A stretch of 64,000 bases of DNA from Lachnospiraceae bacterium (GCA_017521605.1 JAFXCD010000045.1:62001-126000); one strand, 5' to 3'; counted from the stretch's first letter, positions 46,364 to 56,882 are shown. Notes: generated by a model not told the origin, from the letters alone. Made by a program: numbers and translations.

Positions 46364-49300
46364 GTGGGTAAACCGTTTTTAGAAGTATTTCCTTCTTTAA
46401 AACTGGATATGAATGTACAGGATATTATGGCGCAGACGGAAGTGGAGAAAGTATCAGCAACGCAGAAGAAAGACTTTTTAAGAATTTATCTGAAAAGCAC
46501 CAGATTGATTCTTAAAGAAGATATTCTATATACGGAAAAAGAAATAAAAGAACAACTGTTTCCGAGTGCGCATATCATTGTAAAAATATATGAAAAGTTT
46601 GAACTTTCCACACAATATACACCGGCAAATTTGCTGGAGTTATATTATGAAAGTATGCTTTTTGAAATACAGGAATACTCTAATATTATTTTTAACATAT
46701 TTAAAAATGCACATTTTTCTTTCCTAAATGAAAATAAAATGATTGTGAATCTGGAGGATTCTGTTATTGCACGTAGCAAGGAAGCAGAATTGATGGATAT
46801 ACTTCAGAAAATCATGGTGGAAAGATGTGGGTTTTCGCTTGAGATTTATGCTGAATACAGAGAGGCAGAAGGTGGAAAATTTGCAGAAGAGGATACTATT
46901 AAATTAAAACAGGAAGTATCCCTGATATATGATAGAGCCATGCGTTCAAAAGGCAAGGATGGCGAAGTCCAAACAGAAGGAACAGATAATACCAGCATGG
47001 TAATCAAAGAAGATAAGCCTGCTTCCGAGAAGAAAGAAAACAAGGAAAAACCTCAGGAGAAAGCGCCTCAACAGAAGAAACCTGCCGGTAAATTTGAGTT
47101 TAAGAAGGGCGAGTTTAGCAAAGGAAATAAACGTGCTGGTGATTTTGGAAGAAGCGCTATCCGTTCAGACGCCCCGGATGTTTTATATGGTCGTGATATT
47201 GAAGATGGTGAAATTACCAAGATAGAAGAAATACTAGGCGAAATGGGTGAGGTAGTCATTCGGGGATTAATTCTTGACTTTGATAAAAGAGAGATTAAGA
47301 ATGAAAAGACTATATTGATTTTTAATGTAACAGACTTTACAGACACCATAACCATAAAAATGTTTGCCAGAAATGACCAGGTGGAAGAGATAACGGCTGG
47401 GGTTAAAAAAGGTGCTTTTGTAAAAATCAAAGGTATCGCGGCCATGGATAAGTTTGACCATGAAGTATCCATTCAATCTATAACCGGAATTAAAAAGATA
47501 CCGGATTTTACTTCCAGCCGTATGGATACAGCTGCCAGAAAACGTGTAGAGCTACATTGCCATACCAAGATGAGTGATATGGATGGTGTGTCTGAAGCAA
47601 AAGATTTAGTGAAACGTGCTTATAAATGGGGACATAAAGCAATTGCTATTACGGACCATGGTGCGGTTCAAAGTTTTACGGATGCTAACCATGTATGGGA
47701 TGATTTGTGGAAAGAAGAGAAGACAAAACGTAAGGAAGCCGGTGATGAGAATCCGGATAAGCAGGATTTCTTTAAAGTAATATATGGTGTGGAAGCTTAT
47801 ATTGTTGATGATTTGAAGCAGATTGTTACAAATGTGGGAGAACAGGACTTTGAAGATGATTATGTGGTATTTGATATTGAAACCACAGGTTTTTCACCAA
47901 TAAAGAATCGCATTATTGAAATTGGTGCAGTAAAGGTAGAGAAGGGGAGGATTACAGACCATTTTTCTGCTTTTGTTAATCCTGAAGTGCCCATTCCTTT
48001 TGAAATTGAGAAACTAACCGGTATCAATGATAATATGGTATTGGATGCCAAGAAAATAGAAGAGGTATTACCTGAGTTTCTGGAATTTAGCAGGGACTGT
48101 GTTTTGGTTGCACATAATGCAAACTTTGATATGAGCTTTATTACGGAGAATGCCAAAAGATTGGGGTACCCTACAGAATACACTTATGTGGACACAGTAC
48201 CTATTGCAAGGGTACTATTTCCCAATCAGGCAAAGCATACATTGGATGCAGTGGCAAAGACACTGGGTATTTCCTTGGAAAATCATCATAGAGCAGTGGA
48301 TGATGCGGAAGCTACAGCAGAGATTTTTGTTAAAATGATTCCTTTACTTAAGGAATCTAAGGTGAATAATCTAAAAGAGTTGAACGAAATGGGAGCATCC
48401 AGTGCTGAGCTGGTTATGAAGCTTCCTACTTATCATGGGATTATTTTGGCTAAAAATGATCTGGGAAGAATTAATTTGTATCGTTTGGTTTCCCAGTCCC
48501 ATTTGACCTATTTTAAGAATCGACCAAGAGTACCTAAGAGTTTGATTATGAAGTGGCGTGAAGGCTTGATTTTAGGTGGCGCCTGTGAAGCAGGAGAATT
48601 ATACAGAGCCATATTGGATGAAAAATCGGATGCCGAAATTGCCAGAATTGTGGATTTTTATGATTATCTTGAGATACAGCCGTCAGGAAACAATAAGTTT
48701 ATGATTACCTCTGAAAAGGTTCCTTTGGTAAATTCCATTGAGGATATCCAGAACATTAATAAACGGATTGTAAAGTTGGGTGAACAGTTTAGTAAGCCTG
48801 TTGTGGCTACCTGTGACGTGCATTTTATGGACCCTGAGGATGAGATTTATCGCCGAATCATTATGGCCGGTAAGGGGTTTGCAGATGCAGATGACCAGGC
48901 CCCTTTATATTTACATACCACCGAGGAAATGTTGGAAGAATTTTCATATTTAGGCTCAGATAAAGCCAAGGAAGTGGTTATTACCAATACCAACATGATT
49001 GCGGATATGTGTGAGACCATTGCACCGGTGCGTCCGGATAAATGTGCACCTGTCATAGAAGATAGTGATAAAACATTGACGGATATTTGTTATAATAAAG
49101 CCCATGAAATATATGGTCCCGATTTACCGGAGGTGGTAGAAGCAAGGCTGCAAAAGGAGTTAAATTCCATAATTAGTAATGGATTTGCTGTTATGTATAT
49201 TATCGCTCAGAAGCTGGTATGGAAGTCAGTGGAGGATGGTTATTTGGTAGGCTCCCGTGGATCTGTAGGTAGCTCTTTTGTGGCAACTATGGCTGGAATT

Positions 49301-50941
49301 ACAGAGGTAAATCCTTTGAGTCCCCATTACATTTGTCCTAAGTGTCACTATGTTGATTTTGATTCAGAGGAAGTAAAAGCATATGGTGGTAAAGCCGGTA
49401 TTGATATGCCGGATAAAGCATGTCCTAAGTGTGGGCACAATCTGATAAAAGAGGGATTTGATATTCCCTTTGAAACCTTCCTGGGATTTAAGGGAGATAA
49501 AGAACCGGATATTGACTTAAATTTTTCGGGTGAATACCAGTCCAAAGCACATAAATATACGGAAGTTATATTTGGTGCAGGACAGACTTTTCGCGCAGGA
49601 ACTATTGGTACATTGGCGGATAAAACAGCTTATGGTTATGTGAAGAATTATTTTGAAGAACGTGGTAAAACTAAGAGAGTAGCAGAAATTAACAGAATCA
49701 CTTTAGGATGTACAGGGGTTCGTAGAAGTACCGGACAGCATCCCGGGGGTATTGTGGTACTTCCTCTTGGTCAGGATATTAATTCTTTTACGCCGGTACA
49801 GCATCCGGCCAATGATATGACTACGGATACGGTAACAACTCATTTTGATTATCATTCCATTGACCATAATTTATTAAAATTGGATATACTTGGCCACGAT
49901 GATCCGACCATGATTCGTATGTTGCAGGATTTGACAGGGGTGGATCCTGTAACCATTCCACTTGACGGACAGGATGTAATGTCGTTGTTTCAGAATACTT
50001 CGGCATTAGGAATTACACCAGAACAGATCGGCGGTTGTAAGCTGGGAGCATTGGGAATCCCTGAGTTTGGTACTGAGTTTGCGATGCAGATGGTTATTGA
50101 TGCGCAACCTAAATCCTTCTCGGATTTGGTTCGTATATCAGGACTTTCCCATGGCACTGATGTATGGCTGGGCAATGCTCAAACCCTGATTCAGGAGGGG
50201 AAAGCCACCATTTCTACAGCTATATGTACACGAGATGATATTATGATCTACCTTATACAAATGGGGGTTGAGCCCAGTCTGGCTTTTACCATTATGGAAA
50301 GTGTGCGTAAGGGAAAAGGTTTGAAGCCGGAGTGGGAGCAGGCCATGATGGATAATAATGTACCGGATTGGTATATCTGGTCTTGCAAAAAAATAAAGTA
50401 CATGTTTCCTAAGGCTCATGCGGCAGCATATGTTATGATGGCATGGAGAATCGCTTATTGTAAGATTCATCATCCTTTGGCTTATTACTCCGCTTTTTTC
50501 AGTATTCGTGCCAAGGCCTTTTCGTATGAACTGATGTGTCAGGGGCAACGTCATCTGGAAAATATTATGGCGGATTATAAAAAGCGTGCAGATACCTTGT
50601 CCAACAAGGAAAAGGATGCCATGTCCGATATGAAAATTGTGCAGGAAATGTATGCAAGAGGCTTTGAATTTGAACCTATTGATATTTTCAGGGCACAATC
50701 CAGATTATTCCAAATTGTGGATGGTAAGATTATGCCTTCCCTTAGTAGTATTGACGGTTTGGGTGAAAAGGCAGCGGATGCAATTGTGGAAGCAGCAAAG
50801 GACGGACCATTCTTATCAAAGGATGATTTCAGACAACGTACAAAGGTTTCCAAAACTGTGATAGAGTTAATGAGTCAGCTGGGCTTGTTGGGTGATTTGC
50901 CGGAAACAAACCAGATCAGCTTGTTTGACTTTGTTAACTAG
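46364..50941 (+). CDS. polC: DNA polymerase III alpha subunit, PolC type
   Basis: 1525 residues, a little longer than Bacillus PolC (1437), mostly through a Lys/Glu-rich linker near 205-255. Order of domains: N-terminal domain, OB fold (about 290-375), PHP domain (H398, H400 in HCHTK) interrupted by the DnaQ-type proofreading exonuclease (D504, E506 in FDIETTGF), then the polymerase with zinc-ligand cysteines CPKC from C991 and catalytic D1049 and D1051 in PDIDLNFSG. It is the replicative polymerase of low-GC Gram-positives. GTG 46364 is the start, with AGAGGA about eight bases upstream. Confidence 0.97.
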   Translation: MGKPFLEVFPSLKLDMNVQDIMAQTEVEKVSATQKKDFLRIYLKSTRLILKEDILYTEKEIKEQLFPSAHIIVKIYEKFELSTQYTPANLLELYYESMLFEIQEYSNIIFNIFKNAHFSFLNENKMIVNLEDSVIARSKEAELMDILQKIMVERCGFSLEIYAEYREAEGGKFAEEDTIKLKQEVSLIYDRAMRSKGKDGEVQTEGTDNTSMVIKEDKPASEKKENKEKPQEKAPQQKKPAGKFEFKKGEFSKGNKRAGDFGRSAIRSDAPDVLYGRDIEDGEITKIEEILGEMGEVVIRGLILDFDKREIKNEKTILIFNVTDFTDTITIKMFARNDQVEEITAGVKKGAFVKIKGIAAMDKFDHEVSIQSITGIKKIPDFTSSRMDTAARKRVELHCHTKMSDMDGVSEAKDLVKRAYKWGHKAIAITDHGAVQSFTDANHVWDDLWKEEKTKRKEAGDENPDKQDFFKVIYGVEAYIVDDLKQIVTNVGEQDFEDDYVVFDIETTGFSPIKNRIIEIGAVKVEKGRITDHFSAFVNPEVPIPFEIEKLTGINDNMVLDAKKIEEVLPEFLEFSRDCVLVAHNANFDMSFITENAKRLGYPTEYTYVDTVPIARVLFPNQAKHTLDAVAKTLGISLENHHRAVDDAEATAEIFVKMIPLLKESKVNNLKELNEMGASSAELVMKLPTYHGIILAKNDLGRINLYRLVSQSHLTYFKNRPRVPKSLIMKWREGLILGGACEAGELYRAILDEKSDAEIARIVDFYDYLEIQPSGNNKFMITSEKVPLVNSIEDIQNINKRIVKLGEQFSKPVVATCDVHFMDPEDEIYRRIIMAGKGFADADDQAPLYLHTTEEMLEEFSYLGSDKAKEVVITNTNMIADMCETIAPVRPDKCAPVIEDSDKTLTDICYNKAHEIYGPDLPEVVEARLQKELNSIISNGFAVMYIIAQKLVWKSVEDGYLVGSRGSVGSSFVATMAGITEVNPLSPHYICPKCHYVDFDSEEVKAYGGKAGIDMPDKACPKCGHNLIKEGFDIPFETFLGFKGDKEPDIDLNFSGEYQSKAHKYTEVIFGAGQTFRAGTIGTLADKTAYGYVKNYFEERGKTKRVAEINRITLGCTGVRRSTGQHPGGIVVLPLGQDINSFTPVQHPANDMTTDTVTTHFDYHSIDHNLLKLDILGHDDPTMIRMLQDLTGVDPVTIPLDGQDVMSLFQNTSALGITPEQIGGCKLGALGIPEFGTEFAMQMVIDAQPKSFSDLVRISGLSHGTDVWLGNAQTLIQEGKATISTAICTRDDIMIYLIQMGVEPSLAFTIMESVRKGKGLKPEWEQAMMDNNVPDWYIWSCKKIKYMFPKAHAAAYVMMAWRIAYCKIHHPLAYYSAFFSIRAKAFSYELMCQGQRHLENIMADYKKRADTLSNKEKDAMSDMKIVQEMYARGFEFEPIDIFRAQSRLFQIVDGKIMPSLSSIDGLGEKAADAIVEAAKDGPFLSKDDFRQRTKVSKTVIELMSQLGLLGDLPETNQISLFDFVN

Positions 50942-50974
50942 TCATTTGGTGGAATATATGATATGATAATTTGA

Positions 50975-51021
50975 AAAGCAGGCATTAGTGTGAAAAATCA
51001 GAAATTTTCACTTGCTGCTTT
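50975..51021 (+). terminator. Irregular stem-loop after polC
   Basis: 50975-50981 pairs with 51015-51021 (7 bp) and 50991-50996 pairs with 51005-51010 (6 bp), with an asymmetric internal loop. No T run follows, so it is a weak terminator at best and may only separate polC from the next gene. Confidence 0.4.
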
Positions 51022-51064
51022 AACAATAACGTAAAAGCTGTTTATGTTATGCATGAGGATTAAT

Positions 51065-51388
51065 ATGGATTGTAAAGAATTTGAAGGACTGATTCCTGAT
51101 TTTGTAGATAAGAGGCTGGATTATGCCACTACCAGACAATTTTTGGAGCATATAGATCAGTGCACCAAATGTAAGGAAGAGCTGAATATTCAATTTTTGG
51201 TAAACGAAGGTCTGGTGCGCCTGGAAGAAGGTGAAGCTTTTGACTTACAAAAGGAAATGAGAGAGTTGTTGGGGTCTGCCAAAAAAAAGGTTCGTGGTCA
51301 TGAACGTTTTTTAAAGCATGGGAGAATTGCTGAGTGGATTGCAATATTGGTGTTGCTGGCTGTTGTGGCAGTGATTATATTGGTTTGA
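51065..51388 (+). CDS. Zinc-finger (zf-HC2) membrane protein, anti-sigma-like
   Basis: 107 residues from ATG 51065 (GAGG about ten bases upstream). The N-terminus has the anti-sigma zinc-finger pattern H29-x3-C33-x2-C36 (HIDQCTKC), with C3 as possible fourth ligand, and a single membrane helix at the C-terminus (about 88-106). Such proteins usually hold an ECF sigma factor at the membrane, but no sigma gene is adjacent. The target is unknown. It sits between polC and polA with short gaps and may be co-transcribed with polA. Confidence 0.82.
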   Translation: MDCKEFEGLIPDFVDKRLDYATTRQFLEHIDQCTKCKEELNIQFLVNEGLVRLEEGEAFDLQKEMRELLGSAKKKVRGHERFLKHGRIAEWIAILVLLAVVAVIILV

Positions 51389-51422
51389 TTAGAGAATATT
51401 TGAAAGAAGGATATAGGTAGTT

Positions 51423-54116
51423 ATGAGTAAAAAACTGGTCTTGATTGACGGACATAGCATACTAAACAGAGCATTTTATGGAGTGCCGGATTTGACGAAT
51501 TCCAAGGGACTTCATACTAATGCTGTTTATGGATTTTTGAATATTCTGTTTAAGATTCTGGATGAAGAAAAGCCGGATTATCTTGCGGTGGCTTTCGATG
51601 TGAAGGCACCTACTTTCCGTCATGAAATGTATTCAGAATACAAAGGAACCAGAAAACCCATGGCAGATGAATTGCGCGAACAGGTGCCGGTAATAAAGGA
51701 TGTATTGCGTGCCATGCAGGTGGTGATTTTGGAACAGGCAGGGCTGGAAGCAGATGATATTCTTGGTACTCTTGCAAAGCGTGCTGAAGCAGATGGAATG
51801 GATGTGGCTCTTGTTTCCGGTGACAGAGATTTGTTGCAGATTGCAACAGAACATATTAAGATTCGAATTCCCAAGACTAAAATGGGAAAAACAGAAATAC
51901 AGGATTACTATGCAAAGGATGTGAAGGAGGCTTATCAGGTTACACCTGTACAGTTTATTGAGTTAAAAGCTCTTATGGGAGATACTGCGGATAATATTCC
52001 CGGTGTGCCTAAAATAGGTGAAAAGACAGCCACCTCACTGATGGTAGAATATGGTTCTATTGAAAATATTTATGCCCATCTGGAGGAAATCAGCAAAAAG
52101 AGTATCCGTGAAAGCTTGCAGGAAAACAGGGCTTTGGCAGATTTGAGTAAAACTTTAGCTACTATTAAGACTGATTGTGATTTTGCCTTTGAGTATGAGG
52201 AAGCAAAAGCGGAAGGTTATTTTACCAATGAAGCATATCAGTTGTTTAAAGAACTGGAATTTAAAAATATGTTAAAATATTTTGAGCATATAGATACTCA
52301 AGGTCAGAATGAGGAATTAAAGAAGCATTTCCGAATTTTGGAGAATAAACAGGCATGTAAGGAAGTCATGGGTAAACTTATTAAGAAGTGTAAGGAAATA
52401 GGACTTGTTGTACTTTCTGATAACAAAAAATTCCAAGGGCTGGCTATTTGTGGAAGTAAGGAAGAGGTTTATTTTTATTATCAGGCAGCCATAGGGATTG
52501 CTGAGAATCAGCAATTATCACTGTTTGATAACTTCGAGCAAAAGGAAGATACGGAAATCGAAGATTTGATTAAGGAAATCAGTACAAAGGTAAGCATAGC
52601 TACAGTAGATATTAAGAAACAATATCCCTATCTGCAAGATGAAAATCCGAAAGCCTATTTTGATATAGTATTGGCAGCCTATCTATTAAATCCTTTGAAA
52701 AGTGATTATGACACAGAAGCAATTGCTTTAGAATATTTAGGATTGACTATTCCCGGCCATAAAGAGGTATTTGGAAAAAGAACCCTTACAGAAGCTTATA
52801 AGGAAATACCAAAAGCAGTAGCAGAATATTTTATGTTTCAGGCTTATATAGCTTTTTCTGCAAAGAGTGTATTAGAAGAAAAATTAAATGATGCAGGAAT
52901 GCTATCCTTAATGACAGAGATAGAAATGCCACTTTCCTATGTATTATATGATATGGAAAAGGAAGGTGTTATTGTTAGGAGAGAAGAGTTAAGGGAATAT
53001 GGAGAGGCTCTTACAGAACGTATTGTAGAGTTAGAACAGAGTATTTATGAACAGGCCGGAGAATCCTTTAATATTAATTCTCCTAAGCAGTTGGGAGAGG
53101 TACTTTTTGAGCATATGAATATATCCGGCGGTAAGAAAACTAAGACTGGCTATTCTACAGCAGCGGATGTATTGGAGAAGCTTGCACCACAGTATCCCAT
53201 AGTCAATGATATATTGGAATATCGTGGATTAACTAAGCTGAAATCCACCTACGCAGAAGGCTTGGCAAATTATATTGAAGCGGATCATCGTATCCATACT
53301 AATTTTAATCAGACCATAACGGCTACAGGAAGAATCAGTTCTACAGAACCCAATCTACAGAATATTCCCATGCGTATGGAACTGGGCAGAAAAATCAGAA
53401 AGGTATTTGTGCCAAGGGAAGGTTGTGTGCTGATGGATGCAGACTATTCCCAGATTGAATTGCGTGTACTTGCCCATATGTCCGGTGATGAGGAATTAAT
53501 TCAAGCTTATAAAATGGATCAGGATATTCATCGAATTACTGCTGCCAAGGTGTTTAATACTCCTTTTGAACAGGTGACAGATTTGCAAAGAAGAAATGCT
53601 AAGGCAGTTAATTTTGGCATTGTTTATGGTATTAGTTCTTTTGGCTTAAGCCAAGATTTAAGCATCAGTCGTAAGGAGGCGGCGGAATATATTGAACAGT
53701 ATTTTGCTACTTATCCCAAGGTAAAGGAATATTTGGATAAGCTGGTAAGTGATGCCAAAGATAATGGATATATTACTACCATGTTTGGTAGAAGACGCCC
53801 TATACCGGAGCTCAGTTCATCTAATTTTATGCAACGGTCCTTTGGAGAACGTGTGGCTATGAATTCCCCTATACAGGGAACAGCAGCAGATATTATTAAA
53901 ATAGCCATGATAAAGGTGTGGAAAGCCTTGAAGGAAGCAGGATTGCGTTCGAAGCTGATATTGCAGGTTCATGATGAACTGTTGATTGAAACCTATTATG
54001 ATGAAATAGAACAGGTGAAGAAGATTTTATCGGAGAATATGAAGAGTGCTGCTGAGTTAAAGGTGAATCTGGAAGTAGATTTACAAGTGGGCACCAACTG
54101 GTATGAAGCGCACTAA
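51423..54116 (+). CDS. polA: DNA polymerase I
   Basis: 897 residues. The N-terminal 5'-3' exonuclease (about 1-290) begins LVLIDGHSILNRAFYG and has SGDRDLLQI and LMGDTADNIPGVPKIGEKTA. The middle 3'-5' exonuclease-like domain (about 310-480) lacks the metal-binding acidic residues, as in Bacillus, so no proofreading is expected. The polymerase domain has motif A DYSQIELRVLAH, motif B RRNAKAVNFGIVYG and motif C QVHDELLIE. It works in repair and Okazaki fragment processing. coaE follows 18 bases downstream. Confidence 0.97.
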   Translation: MSKKLVLIDGHSILNRAFYGVPDLTNSKGLHTNAVYGFLNILFKILDEEKPDYLAVAFDVKAPTFRHEMYSEYKGTRKPMADELREQVPVIKDVLRAMQVVILEQAGLEADDILGTLAKRAEADGMDVALVSGDRDLLQIATEHIKIRIPKTKMGKTEIQDYYAKDVKEAYQVTPVQFIELKALMGDTADNIPGVPKIGEKTATSLMVEYGSIENIYAHLEEISKKSIRESLQENRALADLSKTLATIKTDCDFAFEYEEAKAEGYFTNEAYQLFKELEFKNMLKYFEHIDTQGQNEELKKHFRILENKQACKEVMGKLIKKCKEIGLVVLSDNKKFQGLAICGSKEEVYFYYQAAIGIAENQQLSLFDNFEQKEDTEIEDLIKEISTKVSIATVDIKKQYPYLQDENPKAYFDIVLAAYLLNPLKSDYDTEAIALEYLGLTIPGHKEVFGKRTLTEAYKEIPKAVAEYFMFQAYIAFSAKSVLEEKLNDAGMLSLMTEIEMPLSYVLYDMEKEGVIVRREELREYGEALTERIVELEQSIYEQAGESFNINSPKQLGEVLFEHMNISGGKKTKTGYSTAADVLEKLAPQYPIVNDILEYRGLTKLKSTYAEGLANYIEADHRIHTNFNQTITATGRISSTEPNLQNIPMRMELGRKIRKVFVPREGCVLMDADYSQIELRVLAHMSGDEELIQAYKMDQDIHRITAAKVFNTPFEQVTDLQRRNAKAVNFGIVYGISSFGLSQDLSISRKEAAEYIEQYFATYPKVKEYLDKLVSDAKDNGYITTMFGRRRPIPELSSSNFMQRSFGERVAMNSPIQGTAADIIKIAMIKVWKALKEAGLRSKLILQVHDELLIETYYDEIEQVKKILSENMKSAAELKVNLEVDLQVGTNWYEAH

Positions 54117-54134
54117 AGAAGGAGGTATCTATAA

Positions 54135-54761
54135 ATGCGGCTAATCGGAGTGACCGGAGGTGTAGGGGCCGGTAAATCATCTATATTAGAATATATAAGT
54201 AAGCATTATAAATGTCGTATTTATTTGGCTGATGAAGTGGCACATCTGGTAAAAGAAAAGGGTGAAAATTGTTATTACAGACTGCTTGAGCTTTTAGGTG
54301 AAGAGGTTTTGGAGACTGAAAGCGGACAGATTGATAAAAAAAAGATGGCTGCCATGATTTTTCGTGATGATGAACTTTTGGAAAAGGTGAATGCTATTGT
54401 ACACCCTGAGGTGCGCTTATATTTGGAAAAACGTGTGGAAGAAGCAGAGAATAATCCGGAAATTGAACTTCTCTTTATAGAGGCGGCACTTTTGATAGAA
54501 GCCGGTTATAAAGATATGGTGGATGAGATGTGGTATATTTATGCCAATGAAGAGGTACGGAGAAAACGTCTAAAAGAAAGTCGTGGTTATTCTGATGAAA
54601 AAATAACACAGATTATGGAAGCCCAGCTATCGGAAGAAGAATTTAGATTGAGCTGTGATTTTGTGATTGATAATAGTGATTCGTTAAGAAAAAGTTATAA
54701 ACAGATTAAGAATAAGCTGGAGGCATACACATGGCTAGAGGGAAAAAAGAACAGGAATTAG
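54135..54761 (+). CDS. coaE: Dephospho-CoA kinase
   Basis: 208 residues. The last step of coenzyme A synthesis, phosphorylation of dephospho-CoA. The Walker A motif GGVGAGKS is at 8-15, followed by the substrate-binding DEVAH segment and a lid with RRKRLKESRGYSDEKI. GAAGGAGGT (54118-54126) precedes ATG 54135. Its 3' end overlaps the FtsA-like gene by 31 bases. The polA-coaE pair is widespread in Firmicutes. Confidence 0.95.
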   Translation: MRLIGVTGGVGAGKSSILEYISKHYKCRIYLADEVAHLVKEKGENCYYRLLELLGEEVLETESGQIDKKKMAAMIFRDDELLEKVNAIVHPEVRLYLEKRVEEAENNPEIELLFIEAALLIEAGYKDMVDEMWYIYANEEVRRKRLKESRGYSDEKITQIMEAQLSEEEFRLSCDFVIDNSDSLRKSYKQIKNKLEAYTWLEGKKNRN

Positions 54762-56878
54762 TATTTGGTCTGGATATTGGTACAAGAAGTATTGTGGGAA
54801 CTGTTGGATATCGGGAAGGTACTGCTTTTCATGTAGTAGCACAATATATAAAAGAACATGAGACCAGAGCTATGTTGGATGGACAGATACATGATATTCC
54901 TAAGGTCAGTGCCACTATCTGTCAGGTGAAGGAAGAACTGGAGAAGCGTATAGATAGGAAGTTAAAAACTGTATGTATTGCAGCAGCAGGTCGAGTATTA
55001 CGTACGGTAACAACCAATGTGGTACATACATATACTTCAGAGAGAGAAGTGACAGAAGAGGATATTTATGCTTTGGAAACCATGGGGGTGGAAAAGGCTT
55101 TTGAGGAGTTTACTGCCGCTAATGATACAGATATGCAGTTTTACTGTGTGGGATATACGGCAATTCGTTATTATTTAAATGGTTATACTATTATTAATCT
55201 GGCAGGACATAAGGCAAAGAATATTGGTGTGGATTTGATTGCCACCTTTTTACCGGATGATGTTGTGGATGGCTTATATAAAGCAGTGAATGGTGCAGGA
55301 TTACAGGTTGCCAATCTGACACTGGAGCCTATTGCAGCCATTCAGGTGGCAATTCCTGAAAAGTTTAGATTATTGAACCTGGCGTTAGTAGATGTTGGTG
55401 CCGGTACCAGCGATATTTCCATAACCAAGGAAGGGACTATTACAGCCTATGGTATGATTCCGGTGGCGGGAGATAGTTTGACAGACCTGATTGTACAGCA
55501 GTGTCTGGTAGAATTCGATACCGCGGAATACATAAAGAGAACCATTGCCACGCAGGAAGTGGTGGAATATGAGGATATATTGGGATTACCCCAGAGGATC
55601 ACCCGTGAGGAAGTTAAGAATCTGTTACAGCCTGCCATAGAGAGTATGACAAAAGAGGTGGCAGAGTGTATTCGTGAGTTAAATGGTGAAAAGCCTGTAA
55701 GCGCAGTGTTTGTAGTTGGTGGTGGTGGTGTAGTCGCAGGATATACAGAAACTCTTGCTAAGGAACTGGGGCTTGCTAAGGAAAGAGTGGCTATCCGTGG
55801 CAAAGAAGTAATGCAGAACATTCAATTTGAGAATGAAGGTGCACAAAAGGATTCTATGATGGTAACCCCTATTGGCATTTGTCTGAGTTATTATGAACAG
55901 AACAATAACTTTATTTTTGTTCAATTTAATGAAGAACAGGTGAAGTTATATGATAATGGAAAGCTTATGGTAGTGGATGCTGCTATTGCAGCCGGTTTTC
56001 CTAATGAAGATCTTTTTCCTAAACGTGGTAAGAGTCTTGTATATACTGTGGATGGCAAGAATAAAATGCAGAGAGGTTTGCCCGGAGAAGCGGCTGTTAT
56101 AACGGTAAACGGCAAGGAGTCTGATATACACAGTAAGATTGTAAATGGTGACAAGATTGTAGTAACACCTTCAACAGCAGGAGAGGATGGCAAAGTGAAA
56201 CTGGATAAGCTTTCCCAGTTACATGAAAAAGTGAAAATCATAGTAAATGGTAATGAAATCCTGTTAGATAAGTCGGTAAAAGTGAATGGAAATAACATGT
56301 TATCCTCTTATGAAATACAGGATAATGATGTAATAGAAGTGATTGGATATTATACAGTAGAACAGATTGCGCAATTAGCAGATGTCATACTGGACGAAAC
56401 AATGACTATTTTAGTCAATGATGTCCCGGCTAAACCGGATACTAAAGTATATCATGATTTTTCAGTTTCTTTTGTAAAGAATACTACTTCGTCAGAGGCA
56501 CAAACCTTCGAGGAATATGTGCAGATGTCTGAGAATGAGGTAAATACGGCTGAAGCTGATACAGTACAAATGCCGGAAGAAACAATTGTTGAAGCTAAGG
56601 TTGAGCAGACGGTATCAGTAGTGAATGAACAGAAAGAAGAGGAATTGCCTCAAAATATCCAGACACAAGATGATGTAACCGTGGTTTTGGTAAATAAACA
56701 GCCGGTAGTAATGCGTGGCAAAAGCGAATATATTTTTGTAGATGTATTTGACTATATTCAGTTTGACCTGCGGGAATCCGGTGGCAGGAATATTGTGACT
56801 CTTTTAAACGGTCGTCAGGCACAGTATATGGAAACCATTAAAGAGGGAGATATTATAGACATCTATTGGGAGAATTAG
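54731..56878 (+). CDS. FtsA-like actin-fold ATPase with long beta-grasp-like tail
   Basis: 715 residues. The first ~375 are an FtsA/PilM-type actin fold: LVFGLDIGTRSIVGTVGY (phosphate 1), ALVDVGAGTSDISI (phosphate 2, about 221-234) and VFVVGGGGVVAGY (adenosine loop). FtsA itself has about 420 residues and an amphipathic C-terminal helix. Here a ~340-residue tail follows, with several units of the pattern V-N-x-x-x...D-I-I-x-V (IIVNGNEILLDK, ILVNDVPAKPD, VLVNKQPVVMRG, LLNGRQAQY ... GDIIDIYW) and an acidic linker. The tail may bind a partner protein. It overlaps coaE, so it is translated with it. Role in division or surface structures is open. Confidence 0.82.
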   Translation: MARGKKEQELVFGLDIGTRSIVGTVGYREGTAFHVVAQYIKEHETRAMLDGQIHDIPKVSATICQVKEELEKRIDRKLKTVCIAAAGRVLRTVTTNVVHTYTSEREVTEEDIYALETMGVEKAFEEFTAANDTDMQFYCVGYTAIRYYLNGYTIINLAGHKAKNIGVDLIATFLPDDVVDGLYKAVNGAGLQVANLTLEPIAAIQVAIPEKFRLLNLALVDVGAGTSDISITKEGTITAYGMIPVAGDSLTDLIVQQCLVEFDTAEYIKRTIATQEVVEYEDILGLPQRITREEVKNLLQPAIESMTKEVAECIRELNGEKPVSAVFVVGGGGVVAGYTETLAKELGLAKERVAIRGKEVMQNIQFENEGAQKDSMMVTPIGICLSYYEQNNNFIFVQFNEEQVKLYDNGKLMVVDAAIAAGFPNEDLFPKRGKSLVYTVDGKNKMQRGLPGEAAVITVNGKESDIHSKIVNGDKIVVTPSTAGEDGKVKLDKLSQLHEKVKIIVNGNEILLDKSVKVNGNNMLSSYEIQDNDVIEVIGYYTVEQIAQLADVILDETMTILVNDVPAKPDTKVYHDFSVSFVKNTTSSEAQTFEEYVQMSENEVNTAEADTVQMPEETIVEAKVEQTVSVVNEQKEEELPQNIQTQDDVTVVLVNKQPVVMRGKSEYIFVDVFDYIQFDLRESGGRNIVTLLNGRQAQYMETIKEGDIIDIYWEN

Positions 56879-56882
56879 ACGG

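Noticed and set aside
50138-50698. 186-residue open frame on the minus strand inside polC
   Set aside because: Antisense to conserved polymerase motifs. Many His, Cys and Ile residues indicate a shadow frame.
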